Source of the DNA: Lachnospiraceae bacterium
Lineage (GTDB): Bacteria; Bacillota; Clostridia; Lachnospirales; Lachnospiraceae
NCBI GenBank assembly: GCA_017523785.1
Contig: JAFWVX010000015.1
Coordinates: forward strand, 33,900 to 97,899
DNA: 64,000 bases
Reading direction: 5' to 3'
Below the pieces are notes generated by a model. It was not told where the DNA came from. It ran no database searches and saw only the letters and a list, made by a program, of their open reading frames with translations. Both the position numbers and the translations under genes were made by a program. Below, piece by piece: positions 27,661 to 38,259 of this stretch (position 1 is the first letter of the stretch; each line of letters begins with the position of its first letter).

Positions 27661-29061
27661 TTATTGAATTGGATATACTGCATCTTCTCTATCTACAAGT
27701 GTTGAATCAACTCCAGTCTTCTTTGTCATTCTATATTCAAAATAGTCTTTTGCAACAGTTGGGAACAATGCATAAGATAGTATGTCCTCGTCCTGTTCTT
27801 TGTAGAAGCCCATTTCTTTTTCAAAATCTTTAAGCTGTGGTTTTATATTATCAGCAGGTCTTCCTTTTATCTGTGGCTCATCACCTAAAATCTTTTTAAC
27901 CACTTCAGGATTCATTGGCTTAATTGTTTTACCAAATTCACCGTGAACTAATTTTTTAGATTCCTTAGGAACCATCTTATATCTTTCACCTGCAAGTACA
28001 TTCATAACTGCCTGAGTTCCTACAATCTGTGATGATGGTGTAACAAGTGGCGGCTGACCAAAATCTTCTCTAACTCTTGGTATCTCTTCAAGTACCTCAT
28101 CAAGCTTATCAAGTTTTCTAGCCTCAGTAAGTTGAGAAATTAGATTTGATAACATTCCACCAGGAACTTGATATTTTAATGTATTAACATTTACTCCGAG
28201 AACCTTTGGACTTAATAGACCACTCTTTAGGCACTCGTCTCTATATTTACTAAAATATTTTGCAAGTTCAATCAATTTATTTATATCAATTCCAGTGTCA
28301 TACTCAGTTCCTTCAAACGCCTTAACCATTACATCAGTTGCAGGTTGAGAAGTGCCAAGTGCAAATGGCGATAATGCAGTATCAATAATATCGCAGCCAG
28401 CTTCAACAGATTTAAGTAAAGTCATAGAAGCCATACCAGAAGTATAATGAGTATGTAATTCGATTGGTAATTTAGTTGACTTCTTAAGTGTCTTAACAAG
28501 TTGCTCTGCAGTATAAGGAAGCAAAAGTCCTGCCATATCTTTAATACATATAGAGTCAGCCCCCATGCTCTCAAGGTCCTTGGCAAGTTTAGCCCAGTAA
28601 TCAAGAGTGTATGCATCACCCAAAGTATAAGAGAAGGCAACCTGCAAATGTCCACCCTCTTTCTTAGTCGCATCAATACAAGTTTTCAAATTTCTTATAT
28701 CATTCAAGCAGTCAAATACTCTTATAATATTAATTCCATTCTCTATAGACTTTTTTACAAAGTATTCAACTGTATCATCAGCATAGTGATTATAGCCTAA
28801 AATATTTTGTCCTCTAAAAAGCATTTGCAACTTTGTATTCTTAAAATGCTTCTTAAAGTTTCTTAGTCTATCCCATGGGTCTTCGTGCAAAAATCTTAGG
28901 CAGGCATCAAAAGTTGCTCCTCCCCAACACTCAACAGCATAAAAACCAGCCTTATCCATATCATCAAGCACTGGTTCCATTACTTCATAAGGCATTCTAG
29001 TAGCAATTAAACTTTGATGTGCATCTCTAAGTGTCGTATCAACAATTTTAACTTTAGACAT
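27661..29061 (-). CDS. oadA: Oxaloacetate decarboxylase alpha / pyruvate carboxylase subunit B, carboxyltransferase only
   Basis: The 466-residue protein has the carboxyltransferase TIM barrel: [19 protein letters not shown] (about residues 4-22), [21 protein letters not shown], the carbamylated-lysine segment CIKDMAGLL and the metal ligands in HTHYTSGM. It ends at about the end of the PYC/OADA domain and has no biotinyl domain (no AMKM-type site). The biotin carrier and the membrane beta subunit or carboxylase must be encoded elsewhere. It may work as a sodium-pumping decarboxylase or in a split pyruvate carboxylase. Confidence 0.92.
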   Translation of the reverse strand: MSKVKIVDTTLRDAHQSLIATRMPYEVMEPVLDDMDKAGFYAVECWGGATFDACLRFLHEDPWDRLRNFKKHFKNTKLQMLFRGQNILGYNHYADDTVEYFVKKSIENGINIIRVFDCLNDIRNLKTCIDATKKEGGHLQVAFSYTLGDAYTLDYWAKLAKDLESMGADSICIKDMAGLLLPYTAEQLVKTLKKSTKLPIELHTHYTSGMASMTLLKSVEAGCDIIDTALSPFALGTSQPATDVMVKAFEGTEYDTGIDINKLIELAKYFSKYRDECLKSGLLSPKVLGVNVNTLKYQVPGGMLSNLISQLTEARKLDKLDEVLEEIPRVREDFGQPPLVTPSSQIVGTQAVMNVLAGERYKMVPKESKKLVHGEFGKTIKPMNPEVVKKILGDEPQIKGRPADNIKPQLKDFEKEMGFYKEQDEDILSYALFPTVAKDYFEYRMTKKTGVDSTLVDREDAVYPIQ

Positions 29062-29080
29062 ACTATCTCCTCGCTAATAA

Positions 29081-31399
29081 TTATATTTTTTCCAATTTGG
29101 CAAATGCGGCAAAAAGAGTTTTTGAGCCTACATCGTCAAATTCAACTGTAACTTCGTAGTCTCTTCCAACATCTTCTATATTTGTCACCTTGCCATCACC
29201 AAATTTTATATGGCTAACTCTATCTCCAACTTTGTAATCAAGCGAAGTCGCCTTAACTATGTTAGAACCTGTCTTATATGTATCTATACTTTTCTTTAAG
29301 TCAACTTTTGAAACTCCAGTATTACTATAATCAATAAACTTATTATTAGAAAAGCTTCCTTTAAATCTATTCTTAGAATAACTACCTCTATTGCTTCTAA
29401 ACTCCATATCTAGTTCATCTCCAAGATATGAACCCGCACTTGGTAACATATTTTTTACTATATTACTATTGTCAATTTCATCAACAAATCTACTTACAAG
29501 ATAAGTATTGTAATTGCCATTATGCATTCTTCTTCTAGCTGCTGATAAATATAGATTCTTTCTAGCTCTTGTGATGCCCACATAACACAGTCTTCGCTCT
29601 TCCTCTATTTCATCATTGCTATCATCTGCAGTGATTGCTTGATATGATGGAAATACTCCTTCATTCATGCCAGTCAAATAAATATTATCATATTCAAGTC
29701 CCTTAGATGCATGAAGCGACATGAGTGTCAATTTATCTTCACTACTATCTAAATTGTCAGTGTCAGAGACAAGTGCAATCTCATATAAGAAATCTTCTAA
29801 GATAACCTTTGCCGACATATTAGTTGCTAAGTCTTTTAATATGTCATTTTCAACTGACATAGGATAGGTCTTTTTGAAGGTAATTGCCTTATTTCTTAAT
29901 TCATAAATATTTTCAAGTCTTTCCTTGCCATCCTCTGAACCATACTCGTCCATAAGGAATTCTTCGTAACAATTTGCAAGTAATTTATTTATTATTCCAT
30001 CAATCTCATTCTCGTTCTTAAGTAGTATAATTAAATCTACAAAACTTTTAATCTTTTCTTTTATCTTTGCACCCAAGTCCAACTTATCATAATTAAATAT
30101 TGCTTCAAATGGAGTAATATTATTCGCTCCCGCAAATTCAAGAATCTTAGATAAGGTAGTTTCACCAATTCCACGCTTTGGCACATTTATAACTCTAAAC
30201 AAACTATTAGTATCACTTGGATTAACTAAGATGTGCATATAGGCAATTACATCTTTAATTTCTCTTCTCTCATAGAAGTTAACACCGCCAACTAAAGAAT
30301 ATGGAATTGAGAGAGAAACACACATTTCCTCAAACTTTCTTGACTGAGCATTAGTTCTATATAATATAGCAGTATTCTTATAATTGCCATTTTTCTTTAT
30401 TTCATTAATTATAGAGTAACTCTCAGTACTATCATCCTCGTATTCAGTAAATACTACATTACTGCCAGTTCCATTCTCAGACCATAGTTCCTTAGGTTTT
30501 CTACCTCTATTATTTTTAATGACATTATTCGCAACTGTTAAAATATTATTAGTAGACCTGTAATTCTGTGTGAGTTTTATGACCTTGGCATTTTCAAATA
30601 CATTCTCAAACTCAAGTATATTTCTTATATCAGCACCTCTAAACCTATATATGCTTTGGTCATCATCACCGACCACAGTTAAAAAATTATTGCCGTCCAT
30701 GGTTAAAAGTTTGATAATCTCAAACTGTACAAGATTTGTATCTTGATACTCGTCAACCAATATATATTTAAACTTAGATGCTAATGCCTTTCGCGCATTT
30801 TCATTAGTCTTTAAAACTTTTACTGTCAAAAGCAACATGTCATCAAAGTCTAGGGCATTATTCTTAAACATTCTGCTCTCATACTCTTCAAAGCATCTTG
30901 CATATATTCTTTCCATATCGCTTTTAGCAGATTTCTTATATTCATCTAAACTTATGTCATGGTTCTTGCAATATGATATATGATTTGCTGCAGCTCTCGC
31001 TTTAACTTTTTTGTCATCATAGCCAAAATCTTTTATTATCTTTGTTAAAACTTTCTTTTGGTCATCTGAATCATAAATTGAAAAGTTCTTATTATATCCA
31101 ATTGATTCAATAAAAACTCGTAAGACCCTTCCACAAAACTTATGAAAAGTAGAGATGAAAACCTGCTTTGAATTATTGCCAAGTAAGTCTTCAACTCTTT
31201 CTTTCATCTCAGCAGCTGCCTTATTTGTAAAAGTAATTGCTAAAATGTTTTGTGGATTAACACCATTTTCAACAAGATGTGCAACCTTATATGTGATTGC
31301 TCTGGTTTTACCAGAGCCTGCACCAGCAATAATCAAAAGTGGTCCATCATTATATAGAACTGCCTCTTTTTGTTCTTTGTTTAAGCCACTAAGATCCAT
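29081..31399 (-). CDS. pcrA: ATP-dependent DNA helicase PcrA/UvrD
   Basis: About 772 residues, the size of full PcrA. Motifs are canonical: LNKEQKEAVLYNDGPLLIIA with Walker A GAGSGKT, FTNKAAAEMKERV, DEYQDTN, GDDDQSIYRFRGAD, LTQNYRST, SLHASKGLEYDNIYL and YVGITRARKNL. The C-terminal tail ends in a Tudor-like domain (VGDRVSHIKFGDGKVTNIED) that binds RNA polymerase in PcrA. I place the start at the ATG at 31399, 11 nt after GAGG. An upstream in-frame start at 31438 would overlap the lipoprotein gene by 50 bp. Confidence 0.95.
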   Translation of the reverse strand: MDLSGLNKEQKEAVLYNDGPLLIIAGAGSGKTRAITYKVAHLVENGVNPQNILAITFTNKAAAEMKERVEDLLGNNSKQVFISTFHKFCGRVLRVFIESIGYNKNFSIYDSDDQKKVLTKIIKDFGYDDKKVKARAAANHISYCKNHDISLDEYKKSAKSDMERIYARCFEEYESRMFKNNALDFDDMLLLTVKVLKTNENARKALASKFKYILVDEYQDTNLVQFEIIKLLTMDGNNFLTVVGDDDQSIYRFRGADIRNILEFENVFENAKVIKLTQNYRSTNNILTVANNVIKNNRGRKPKELWSENGTGSNVVFTEYEDDSTESYSIINEIKKNGNYKNTAILYRTNAQSRKFEEMCVSLSIPYSLVGGVNFYERREIKDVIAYMHILVNPSDTNSLFRVINVPKRGIGETTLSKILEFAGANNITPFEAIFNYDKLDLGAKIKEKIKSFVDLIILLKNENEIDGIINKLLANCYEEFLMDEYGSEDGKERLENIYELRNKAITFKKTYPMSVENDILKDLATNMSAKVILEDFLYEIALVSDTDNLDSSEDKLTLMSLHASKGLEYDNIYLTGMNEGVFPSYQAITADDSNDEIEEERRLCYVGITRARKNLYLSAARRRMHNGNYNTYLVSRFVDEIDNSNIVKNMLPSAGSYLGDELDMEFRSNRGSYSKNRFKGSFSNNKFIDYSNTGVSKVDLKKSIDTYKTGSNIVKATSLDYKVGDRVSHIKFGDGKVTNIEDVGRDYEVTVEFDDVGSKTLFAAFAKLEKI

Positions 31400-31712
31400 T
31401 ACTTCCATTTCCTCTTGTAACAATTGGTATTCCGCCATAATCTGGGTCTTCTTCCAAGTCTGCAGTAGGCTCTACTTTTATATCTGGATAATCAATATGT
31501 GGAGGCCCTACCTCTACAATCACTGTCTTATCTCCCATAGGTGGAGTGTTCTCAAAATGCTGAGTCTCTATAATAGGTCCTTCTTTATTAATTCCTTCAA
31601 CATTATCATAATTTACAACTTCTGCGCCGAAAGGTTTCTTTTCTTCTTTATTACAAGCAACAAAAGTAAGTGTGCCAAATGTGATTAATGTCATTATTAT
31701 AAATTTTTTCAC
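31389..31712 (-). CDS. Small predicted lipoprotein of unknown function
   Basis: 107 residues with a lipoprotein signal peptide: MKKFIIMTLITFGTLTFVAC, with the lipobox cysteine at residue 20. The mature part of about 87 residues is acidic and proline-rich (GPPHIDYPDIKVEPTADLEE), ends GNGSNGS and has no fold I recognise. It shares a base with the mutL stop region and overlaps pcrA by 11 bp, an odd place for a surface lipoprotein between two DNA-repair genes. Confidence 0.8.
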   Translation of the reverse strand: MKKFIIMTLITFGTLTFVACNKEEKKPFGAEVVNYDNVEGINKEGPIIETQHFENTPPMGDKTVIVEVGPPHIDYPDIKVEPTADLEEDPDYGGIPIVTRGNGSNGS

Positions 31713-33556
31713 TATACGATCCTCCCAAACTTCTTTTCAAATTCATATTTACTAAGTGATACGATAGTAGGTCTGCCATGAGGGCAATTATATGGGTTAT
31801 CCAAACTAAATAAGTCTCTCAATAATTGTTTCACTTCATTTTCCGAAAGTATATAATTTGCCTTTATTGCCTTCTTACAAGATATAGAAGCAATCTTTTC
31901 AACTATACTGTCGTACTGCTCTTTATTCTTGTCATCGGCGAAGCTATCTATCATATCCATAAGTAATTTTTCATTACCAATGTTAAATATATTATATGGA
32001 ACTGAATCAACTTTTATATCGTTGTCGCCAAAACTCTCTATTTCATATCCCACTTTTCTAAAGTCTTCAATATTTTCCATAACTGCATCATATTGAATAG
32101 GTGTCAGTTTCATAATTATACTAGGGAAAATTTTTTGATTTAAAACCTTACCCTCTTTAAATGACTTCATAATTCTTTCAAAGTTAATCTTCTCGTGTGC
32201 AGCATGCTGGTCTATGATATAGAGTTTACTATCAAATTCAACAAGGATATAAGTATTAAATATTTGGCCAATATACTTGTGATTCTCAGTCAAGGTCTCC
32301 TGTATAAATGGTTTCTCTTCAAAGTCTTCAGATAACTTCTTATGTAAATTTGATAAGTTGATACCCTCTTTATAATCTTTATTGAGAATACTTGATATTG
32401 TAGGCATATTATCAATGTCTATAGTCTTCTCAGCACTCTTATCTTTTACAAATGTTTCAGCAACATTATTGCCTCTATCAGTTTCAGCAATTTCATCTTT
32501 AAAATAATTATCAAGTGTATATTCTTCAGTCGTACTATCTACAAGTTTCTCATCATGTATTAGATTTTCTTCTTTTAATGAATTATGTAATATATTGTAC
32601 ACTGAAAAATATACTTGGTCATCGCTTGAAAATCTTACCTCCATCTTTTTAGGATGGACATTTATATCTACTTTTGAACTATCAATCTTAAGTTTCAAAA
32701 CTACTAGCGGAAACTTATGCTGCATCAAAAACTCTTCATATGCTCCCTCTATCGCCCTACTGATAGTCTTGTCTTTTACATTTCTATCATTTACAAAATA
32801 TATCTCGTCATTTCTAGTGTTTCTTGCAGTTATTGGCTTAGCTATATATCCGCAAACTTTTATATCGTCAAACTCATCATTTATTTCGATTAAATTATTT
32901 ACAATTTCTTTTCCATATAAACTAAATATTACATTCTTTAAATTGCCATCACCATTAGAATGAAATTTCCTCTTGCCATCAATAATTAAATCAAAAGAAA
33001 TATCATCTCTAACTAAGGCAAATTTTATAACTATATCTTCAACCAGGGCATTTTCTTTACTGAAGCCTTTTAAAAACTTTTTACGAACTGGAACATTTTT
33101 AAATAAATCTCTTACTTCTATAGTTGTCCCATCATTTGCAGCAACTTCCTCAATATTTGATTCATTTCCAAAATCAATACTATATCTATATCCAAAGGTA
33201 TTGTTGTCATCTTTTCTCTTACTTATAAGAGTTACACAACTTACAGATGCTATACTTGATAATGCCTCACCTCTAAAACCAAATGAAGTTATTGTCTCCA
33301 AATCATCTATATCAATGATTTTTGAAGTAGCGTGCTGCTTGAAAGCAATACTTATGTCATCCTTCTCAAAACCAGTTCCATCATCAGTAACTTTAATTAA
33401 ACTTGTCCCACCATCTGCAATCTCTACAATTATGTGTCTAGCCTTTGCATCAATTGCATTTTCCACCAATTCTTTTACAACACTTGCGGGATTTTCTATA
33501 ACCTCACCCGCAGCAATCTTATTTATAGTTTTAATATCTAATAATCTAATTGACAT
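31712..33556 (-). CDS. mutL: DNA mismatch repair protein MutL
   Basis: The 614-residue protein has an N-terminal GHKL ATPase: IAAGEVIENPASVVKELVEN with the catalytic Glu, DDGTGFEKDD and GFRGEALSSIASV. The C-terminal domain carries the endonuclease motif DQHAAHEKINFE and the metal site CPHGRPT, so this is the nicking type of MutL found where MutH is absent. The linker (about residues 330-415) is poorly conserved. Its partner mutS is at 57233, in a different transcription block. Confidence 0.97.
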   Translation of the reverse strand: MSIRLLDIKTINKIAAGEVIENPASVVKELVENAIDAKARHIIVEIADGGTSLIKVTDDGTGFEKDDISIAFKQHATSKIIDIDDLETITSFGFRGEALSSIASVSCVTLISKRKDDNNTFGYRYSIDFGNESNIEEVAANDGTTIEVRDLFKNVPVRKKFLKGFSKENALVEDIVIKFALVRDDISFDLIIDGKRKFHSNGDGNLKNVIFSLYGKEIVNNLIEINDEFDDIKVCGYIAKPITARNTRNDEIYFVNDRNVKDKTISRAIEGAYEEFLMQHKFPLVVLKLKIDSSKVDINVHPKKMEVRFSSDDQVYFSVYNILHNSLKEENLIHDEKLVDSTTEEYTLDNYFKDEIAETDRGNNVAETFVKDKSAEKTIDIDNMPTISSILNKDYKEGINLSNLHKKLSEDFEEKPFIQETLTENHKYIGQIFNTYILVEFDSKLYIIDQHAAHEKINFERIMKSFKEGKVLNQKIFPSIIMKLTPIQYDAVMENIEDFRKVGYEIESFGDNDIKVDSVPYNIFNIGNEKLLMDMIDSFADDKNKEQYDSIVEKIASISCKKAIKANYILSENEVKQLLRDLFSLDNPYNCPHGRPTIVSLSKYEFEKKFGRIV

Positions 33557-33557
33557 T

Positions 33558-34559
33558 TTATTCAGCCTTTTTATTTCTTGTCATAAGGAAACTAACTATA
33601 TCTTTTGCAGACTTATTGTTAAATACTATTTCATAGACACCTGATGTAATAGGCAGAGACAAATTATATTTATCTCTAATCTGTATAGCCTTAGGTAGAA
33701 AATTAATTCCCTCTACAGCCATTCCTATCTTTTCGATCGCATCCTTAGTACTCATTCCACTGCCAATAAGTTTTCCACAATTATAGTTTCTACTATTGGT
33801 ACTCATGGCAGTAACTATCATATCGCCGACACCTGCGAGTCCATAAAATGTATCTTTGTTGCAGCCAAGCACATCTCCAACTCTTATCATCTCGGCAAGT
33901 CCTCTAGTAATAGTTGCTGCTTTTAAATTATCGCCATCACCAACACCTGCAATTATGCCGCTAGCAAGTGCGATGATATTTTTAAATGCGGCACAGACTT
34001 CTACACCCTTAATGTCATTGTTGGTATATACTCTAAATGCTTCATTCATGAATAAATCTTGAACATATTTTGCAGCATCATCATTTTTACTTGCCGAAAC
34101 TATCATAGATGACATACCCTTGCCAACTTCTTCAGCATGAGTAGGGCCTGATAAAACTACAACTCTGTCATTTTTAATTTTAGCCTTTGCAAGCTCATCT
34201 TCTATGACTTCACTCATAGTATATAAAGTTCCATCTTCCATTCCCTTTGTGAGAGAAATGAGATAATGATTTGGCTTTATATGACTCATAGATTTATTAA
34301 CAACTTCTCTAAATCCATTTGACGATACGGCATAAATTATTACATCCTTATTGTCAAATGAAGAATCAAAATCATTAGTAAACAAAATCTTTTCACTAAA
34401 TCTAACACCTGCAAGCTTTTCGTGTGTGTGTTCTTTATTTAATCTATCTATTAAGTTTTTATTCCTTGCCCAGCAAGTGACACTGTGACCATTAGTAACT
34501 AATAAATTCGCTACTACGGCGCCCCAGGTTCCTGCTCCAAGTATTAAAACATTCGCCAT
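33558..34559 (-). CDS. gpsA: Glycerol-3-phosphate dehydrogenase [NAD(P)+]
   Basis: A 333-residue enzyme making sn-glycerol-3-phosphate for phospholipids. The N-terminal dinucleotide loop is VLILGAGTWGAVVANLL (about residues 4-20). Further signatures are LISLTKGMEDG, VLSGPTHAEEVGKG and the catalytic-lysine region VCAAFKNIIALASGI, then TFYGLAGVGDMIVTAMS. It is one base before mutL and two bases after pyrG. Confidence 0.97.
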   Translation of the reverse strand: MANVLILGAGTWGAVVANLLVTNGHSVTCWARNKNLIDRLNKEHTHEKLAGVRFSEKILFTNDFDSSFDNKDVIIYAVSSNGFREVVNKSMSHIKPNHYLISLTKGMEDGTLYTMSEVIEDELAKAKIKNDRVVVLSGPTHAEEVGKGMSSMIVSASKNDDAAKYVQDLFMNEAFRVYTNNDIKGVEVCAAFKNIIALASGIIAGVGDGDNLKAATITRGLAEMIRVGDVLGCNKDTFYGLAGVGDMIVTAMSTNSRNYNCGKLIGSGMSTKDAIEKIGMAVEGINFLPKAIQIRDKYNLSLPITSGVYEIVFNNKSAKDIVSFLMTRNKKAE

Positions 34560-34561
34560 AA

Positions 34562-36214
34562 CTACTTTTTCTTTTTATTTGCCAAAGTATCAACTGCAGC
34601 TGCTATAAATCCATGGAAGAGTGGATGAGGTCTATTTGGTCTACTCTTTAATTCTGGATGACTCTGTGTCGCAATATAGAATGGGTGCTTAACAACTTCT
34701 ATCATCTCAACAATTTTTTCATTTGGAGACATACCAGCAAGTAACATTCCATTCTTTTGATACTCAGCTCTATAATCATTATTTACTTCGTATCTATGAC
34801 GATGTCTCTCATTAATCTCCTCTTTACCAAATAATTTATAACATTTTGAATTCTTATCAAGTTTGCATGGATAACTTCCAAGTCTAAGTGTGCCGCCTAA
34901 GTCCTCAACACCAATTTGTTCTGGCAATAAATGTATAACTGGATGTTTAGTCTCTATACTAAACTCTGCAGAATTTGCGTCCTTAAGTCCTAAAACATTT
35001 CTTGCAAACTCTATTATAGCAACTTGCATTCCAAGACAGATTCCTAGATAAGGAATCTTTTTAGTTCTTGCATATTCGGCAGCAACTATCATTCCCTCTA
35101 CACCTCTTTGTCCAAAGCCACCAGGAACAATTATTCCATTTACACCTTTTAAATATTTTGAAACATTTGACTTCTTTATTAATTCAGAATCAATCCAAGT
35201 AATATTAATCTTAGATCTATTGCTACCGCCAGCAGCCTTAAGTGCTTCAACAACTGACAAATATGCATCATGAAGTGCTACATACTTACCTACGAGTGCG
35301 ATGTTTACTTCCTTGGTTGGATTCTTCATGTTGTCAATCATCTTCTTCCACTCAGTAAGATTTGGCTCTTTATCTTTAAGTCCAAGACACTTACTTGCAG
35401 CTTTTGCAAGTCCCTGTTTCTCCATTACAATTGGAACCTCATAAAGTATGTCAACATCAGGATTTATAATTACACAACTTGGTTCAAGGTTACAAAAAAG
35501 TGAAATTTTTGAAATGACACTTGAATCAACTGGGTGCTCTGACCTACAAACCAATATATCTGGTTGAATACCCATTCCTTGCAAAGTCTTAACTGACTGT
35601 TGAGTTGGCTTTGTCTTTAACTCTTGAGAAGCTTTTATATATGGAATTAAAACAACATGAACTAAAATAACATTGTCATTTCCAAGTTCATGCTTAAACT
35701 GTCTAATAGTCTCTATAAATGGTTGAGACTCGATATCTCCTACAGTTCCACCAACTTCTATAATTGCAATCTCTATATCTTTATCGTTCTTTTTTCCTTT
35801 GCCAGTGTTCCTAAGTGATTCTGCACTCTTATAAAATCTTGATTTAATCTCATTAGTGACATGTGGTATGAACTGAACAGTTCCACCACCGTAATCACCC
35901 TTTCTTTCTTTATTTAAAACAGACCAGTAAATCTTACCACTGGTAACAGTAGAGTTCTTTGTCAAACTTTCATCAATAAATCTTTCATAGTGTCCCAAAT
36001 CCAAATCAGTCTCCGCACCATCATCTGTTACGAAAACTTCTCCGTGTTGAATAGGGTTCATCGTTCCAGGGTCAACATTTAAATATGGATCAAATTTTTG
36101 CATAGTAACCTTATAGCCTCTTGCTTTCAAAAGACGTCCAAGGCTAGATGCTGTTATTCCCTTTCCGAGACCTGATACGACACCACCTGTTACAAAAATG
36201 TACTTTACTGACAT
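34562..36214 (-). CDS. pyrG: CTP synthase
   Basis: The 550-residue enzyme aminates UTP to CTP with glutamine. The N-terminal synthase domain starts [20 protein letters not shown] and continues with [20 protein letters not shown]. The C-terminal class I glutaminase has [13 protein letters not shown], the catalytic cysteine in [12 protein letters not shown] and a His/Glu in [11 protein letters not shown] near residue 523. Normal length. It lies 16 nt after topA. Confidence 0.98.
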   Translation of the reverse strand: MSVKYIFVTGGVVSGLGKGITASSLGRLLKARGYKVTMQKFDPYLNVDPGTMNPIQHGEVFVTDDGAETDLDLGHYERFIDESLTKNSTVTSGKIYWSVLNKERKGDYGGGTVQFIPHVTNEIKSRFYKSAESLRNTGKGKKNDKDIEIAIIEVGGTVGDIESQPFIETIRQFKHELGNDNVILVHVVLIPYIKASQELKTKPTQQSVKTLQGMGIQPDILVCRSEHPVDSSVISKISLFCNLEPSCVIINPDVDILYEVPIVMEKQGLAKAASKCLGLKDKEPNLTEWKKMIDNMKNPTKEVNIALVGKYVALHDAYLSVVEALKAAGGSNRSKINITWIDSELIKKSNVSKYLKGVNGIIVPGGFGQRGVEGMIVAAEYARTKKIPYLGICLGMQVAIIEFARNVLGLKDANSAEFSIETKHPVIHLLPEQIGVEDLGGTLRLGSYPCKLDKNSKCYKLFGKEEINERHRHRYEVNNDYRAEYQKNGMLLAGMSPNEKIVEMIEVVKHPFYIATQSHPELKSRPNRPHPLFHGFIAAAVDTLANKKKK

Positions 36215-36230
36215 AATCCCTCCACTAATT

Positions 36231-38258
36231 TTATTTATTATTATTTTCTGTATCTACATATTTTTCAAGTCCTGGTATAACCTCAGCATCCTTAGGAAGT
36301 TGCCAAGTCATATAATCACAATCTTGGCTAGAGCATCCAAAGAAAATTCTACCTCTCTTAGTTCTAAGTTTATATACTTCATTCTTTTTACACTTAGGAC
36401 ATAGAGTACCTGTATGCTCAAAATAAGTTTTTGTAAATCTACATTCAGGGAAATTAGGGCAAGCAAGGAACTTACCATATGGTCCATATTTTACTACTAG
36501 GTTGGCACCACATTTCTCACACTTCTCCTCTGTAACTTCCTCTTTGATACTTACTTTTTCAAGATTCTTTTCAGCATTCTCTAATTCCTCTTTAAGTTTT
36601 GGATAGAACTCTCTAAGTACATCCTTCCATCCAACACTACCACTTTCAACCTCATCAAGTTGCTTTTCCATATTAACAGTAAACTTCTCATCGACAATAT
36701 CATTAAATGCTCTTATCATTATATTATTTACCGCAGCACCAAGTTCTGTAATAAATAAATTCTTTTTCTCTTTAGTAATATATCTTCTCTTAAGCAAGGT
36801 ATTTATAGTTGGCGCATAGGTTGAAGGTCTACCTATACCATTCTCCTCAAGTAATTTTACAAGTGAACTTTCAGTGAAGTGAGCAGGTGGCTGAGTAAAA
36901 TGTTGCTCCTTATTAAATGTATCTAAGTCCAATTCATCACCCACATTAAAATCTGGCAGTTTTGCAGTCTTTGCTTCTTCATCCTCTAAACTTTTATACA
37001 TAGTCAAATAACCTTGGAATGCAACCTTAGATGAGTTTGCATTGAAAGTATATGAGTTTGCATCAAAAGTAACTTTTTCAGTATCATAGATTGCACTCTT
37101 CATTCTACAAGCAATAAATCTTCTCCAAATCAATGAATATAATTTATACTCATCCTTGCTCAAAGAATCTTTAATATCGGCAGGAACTAAATCAATATAA
37201 GTAGGTCTTATAGCCTCGTGTGCATCTTGAACCTTATTTCCCTTATCCTTCTCCTGTGGAACAACATCTGAAGCGTATGCGTTTCCATAATTTTGCTCTA
37301 TGTAATTTTTACATGCAACTATAGCCTCATCTGCAATTCTTGTAGAATCAGTTCTTAGATAAGTTATAAGTGCAGTAGTTCCTCGACCTGGTAAATCAAT
37401 CCCTTCGTATAGTTTTTGAGCAACGCTCATGGTTTTTGAAATTGGGAAATTTAAAATCTTTCCAGCTTCCTGTTGCATAGTTGATGTAGTAAATGGAAGC
37501 GGTGGTTTCTTTTCTCTTTGTGACTTCTTTACATCTACTATTTTAAATTTATTATTTCCAATATCAGCTATTATATCATCAACTGTCTTTTGATCTTTTA
37601 ACTCAATCTTCTTTCCATCTTTTCCATAGAAATTAACTTCTATATGCGAACTCTTTCCAACTTTCAACTTAGCAGTCAATGTCCAATACTCATCAGGTAC
37701 AAATTTGCTAATCTCATCTTCTCTTTCACTTATAAGTCTTAATGCAACACTTTGCACACGACCCGCAGATAATTTATTTTTAACCTTATCCCAAAGTATA
37801 GGGCTGATTTTGTATCCAACTATTCTATCTATAGCACGTCTTGCCTGTTGGCTATTAACTAAATTCATATCTATGTCACGAGGTTTGTTGATAGCATTAG
37901 TGACTGCATTTTTAGTAATTTCATTGAAGCTGATTCTGTGGACCTCTTTATCATCAGGCAAATTGAAAGCATTTTTTAAATGCCAACTAATAGTCTCACC
38001 CTCTCTATCAGGGTCAGTTGCAAGATAAATAATATCAGCCTGTTTTGCTTTTTTCTTTAACTTGTTTAATAACTGTCCCTTGCCTCTTATAGTTATATAC
38101 TTTACATCAAAGTCATTATCTACATCTACACCTATAGAACTTTTTGGCAAGTCAATAAGATGTCCCATACTAGCTTCTATAGTATAGTCTTTACCTAAAA
38201 ACTTTGATATAGTTTTAACCTTGGCAGGCGACTCAACAATAACTAATTTCTTAGACAT
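36231..38258 (-). CDS. topA: DNA topoisomerase I
   Basis: A 675-residue type IA topoisomerase. The TOPRIM start is [20 protein letters not shown], with [14 protein letters not shown]. The catalytic tyrosine lies in [11 protein letters not shown] (near residue 298). [13 protein letters not shown] is conserved. The C-terminus has two four-cysteine zinc ribbons (CEKCGAN...CPNFPEC and CPKCKKN...CSSQDC). It lies one base after valS. dprA, its frequent Firmicute neighbour, is absent. Confidence 0.97.
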   Translation of the reverse strand: MSKKLVIVESPAKVKTISKFLGKDYTIEASMGHLIDLPKSSIGVDVDNDFDVKYITIRGKGQLLNKLKKKAKQADIIYLATDPDREGETISWHLKNAFNLPDDKEVHRISFNEITKNAVTNAINKPRDIDMNLVNSQQARRAIDRIVGYKISPILWDKVKNKLSAGRVQSVALRLISEREDEISKFVPDEYWTLTAKLKVGKSSHIEVNFYGKDGKKIELKDQKTVDDIIADIGNNKFKIVDVKKSQREKKPPLPFTTSTMQQEAGKILNFPISKTMSVAQKLYEGIDLPGRGTTALITYLRTDSTRIADEAIVACKNYIEQNYGNAYASDVVPQEKDKGNKVQDAHEAIRPTYIDLVPADIKDSLSKDEYKLYSLIWRRFIACRMKSAIYDTEKVTFDANSYTFNANSSKVAFQGYLTMYKSLEDEEAKTAKLPDFNVGDELDLDTFNKEQHFTQPPAHFTESSLVKLLEENGIGRPSTYAPTINTLLKRRYITKEKKNLFITELGAAVNNIMIRAFNDIVDEKFTVNMEKQLDEVESGSVGWKDVLREFYPKLKEELENAEKNLEKVSIKEEVTEEKCEKCGANLVVKYGPYGKFLACPNFPECRFTKTYFEHTGTLCPKCKKNEVYKLRTKRGRIFFGCSSQDCDYMTWQLPKDAEVIPGLEKYVDTENNNK

Positions 38259-38259
38259 A

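Noticed and set aside
9223-31399. The two UvrD-type helicase genes as a recent duplication
   Set aside because: They differ in length (611 against about 772), motif II (DEFQDIN against DEYQDTN) and C-terminal tail, so they are distinct subfamilies.
32973-33644. A 223-codon plus-strand reading frame opposite mutL
   Set aside because: It lies antisense to a fully conserved mutL and reads as low-complexity Ser/Leu/Ile, the usual shadow of an AT-rich gene.
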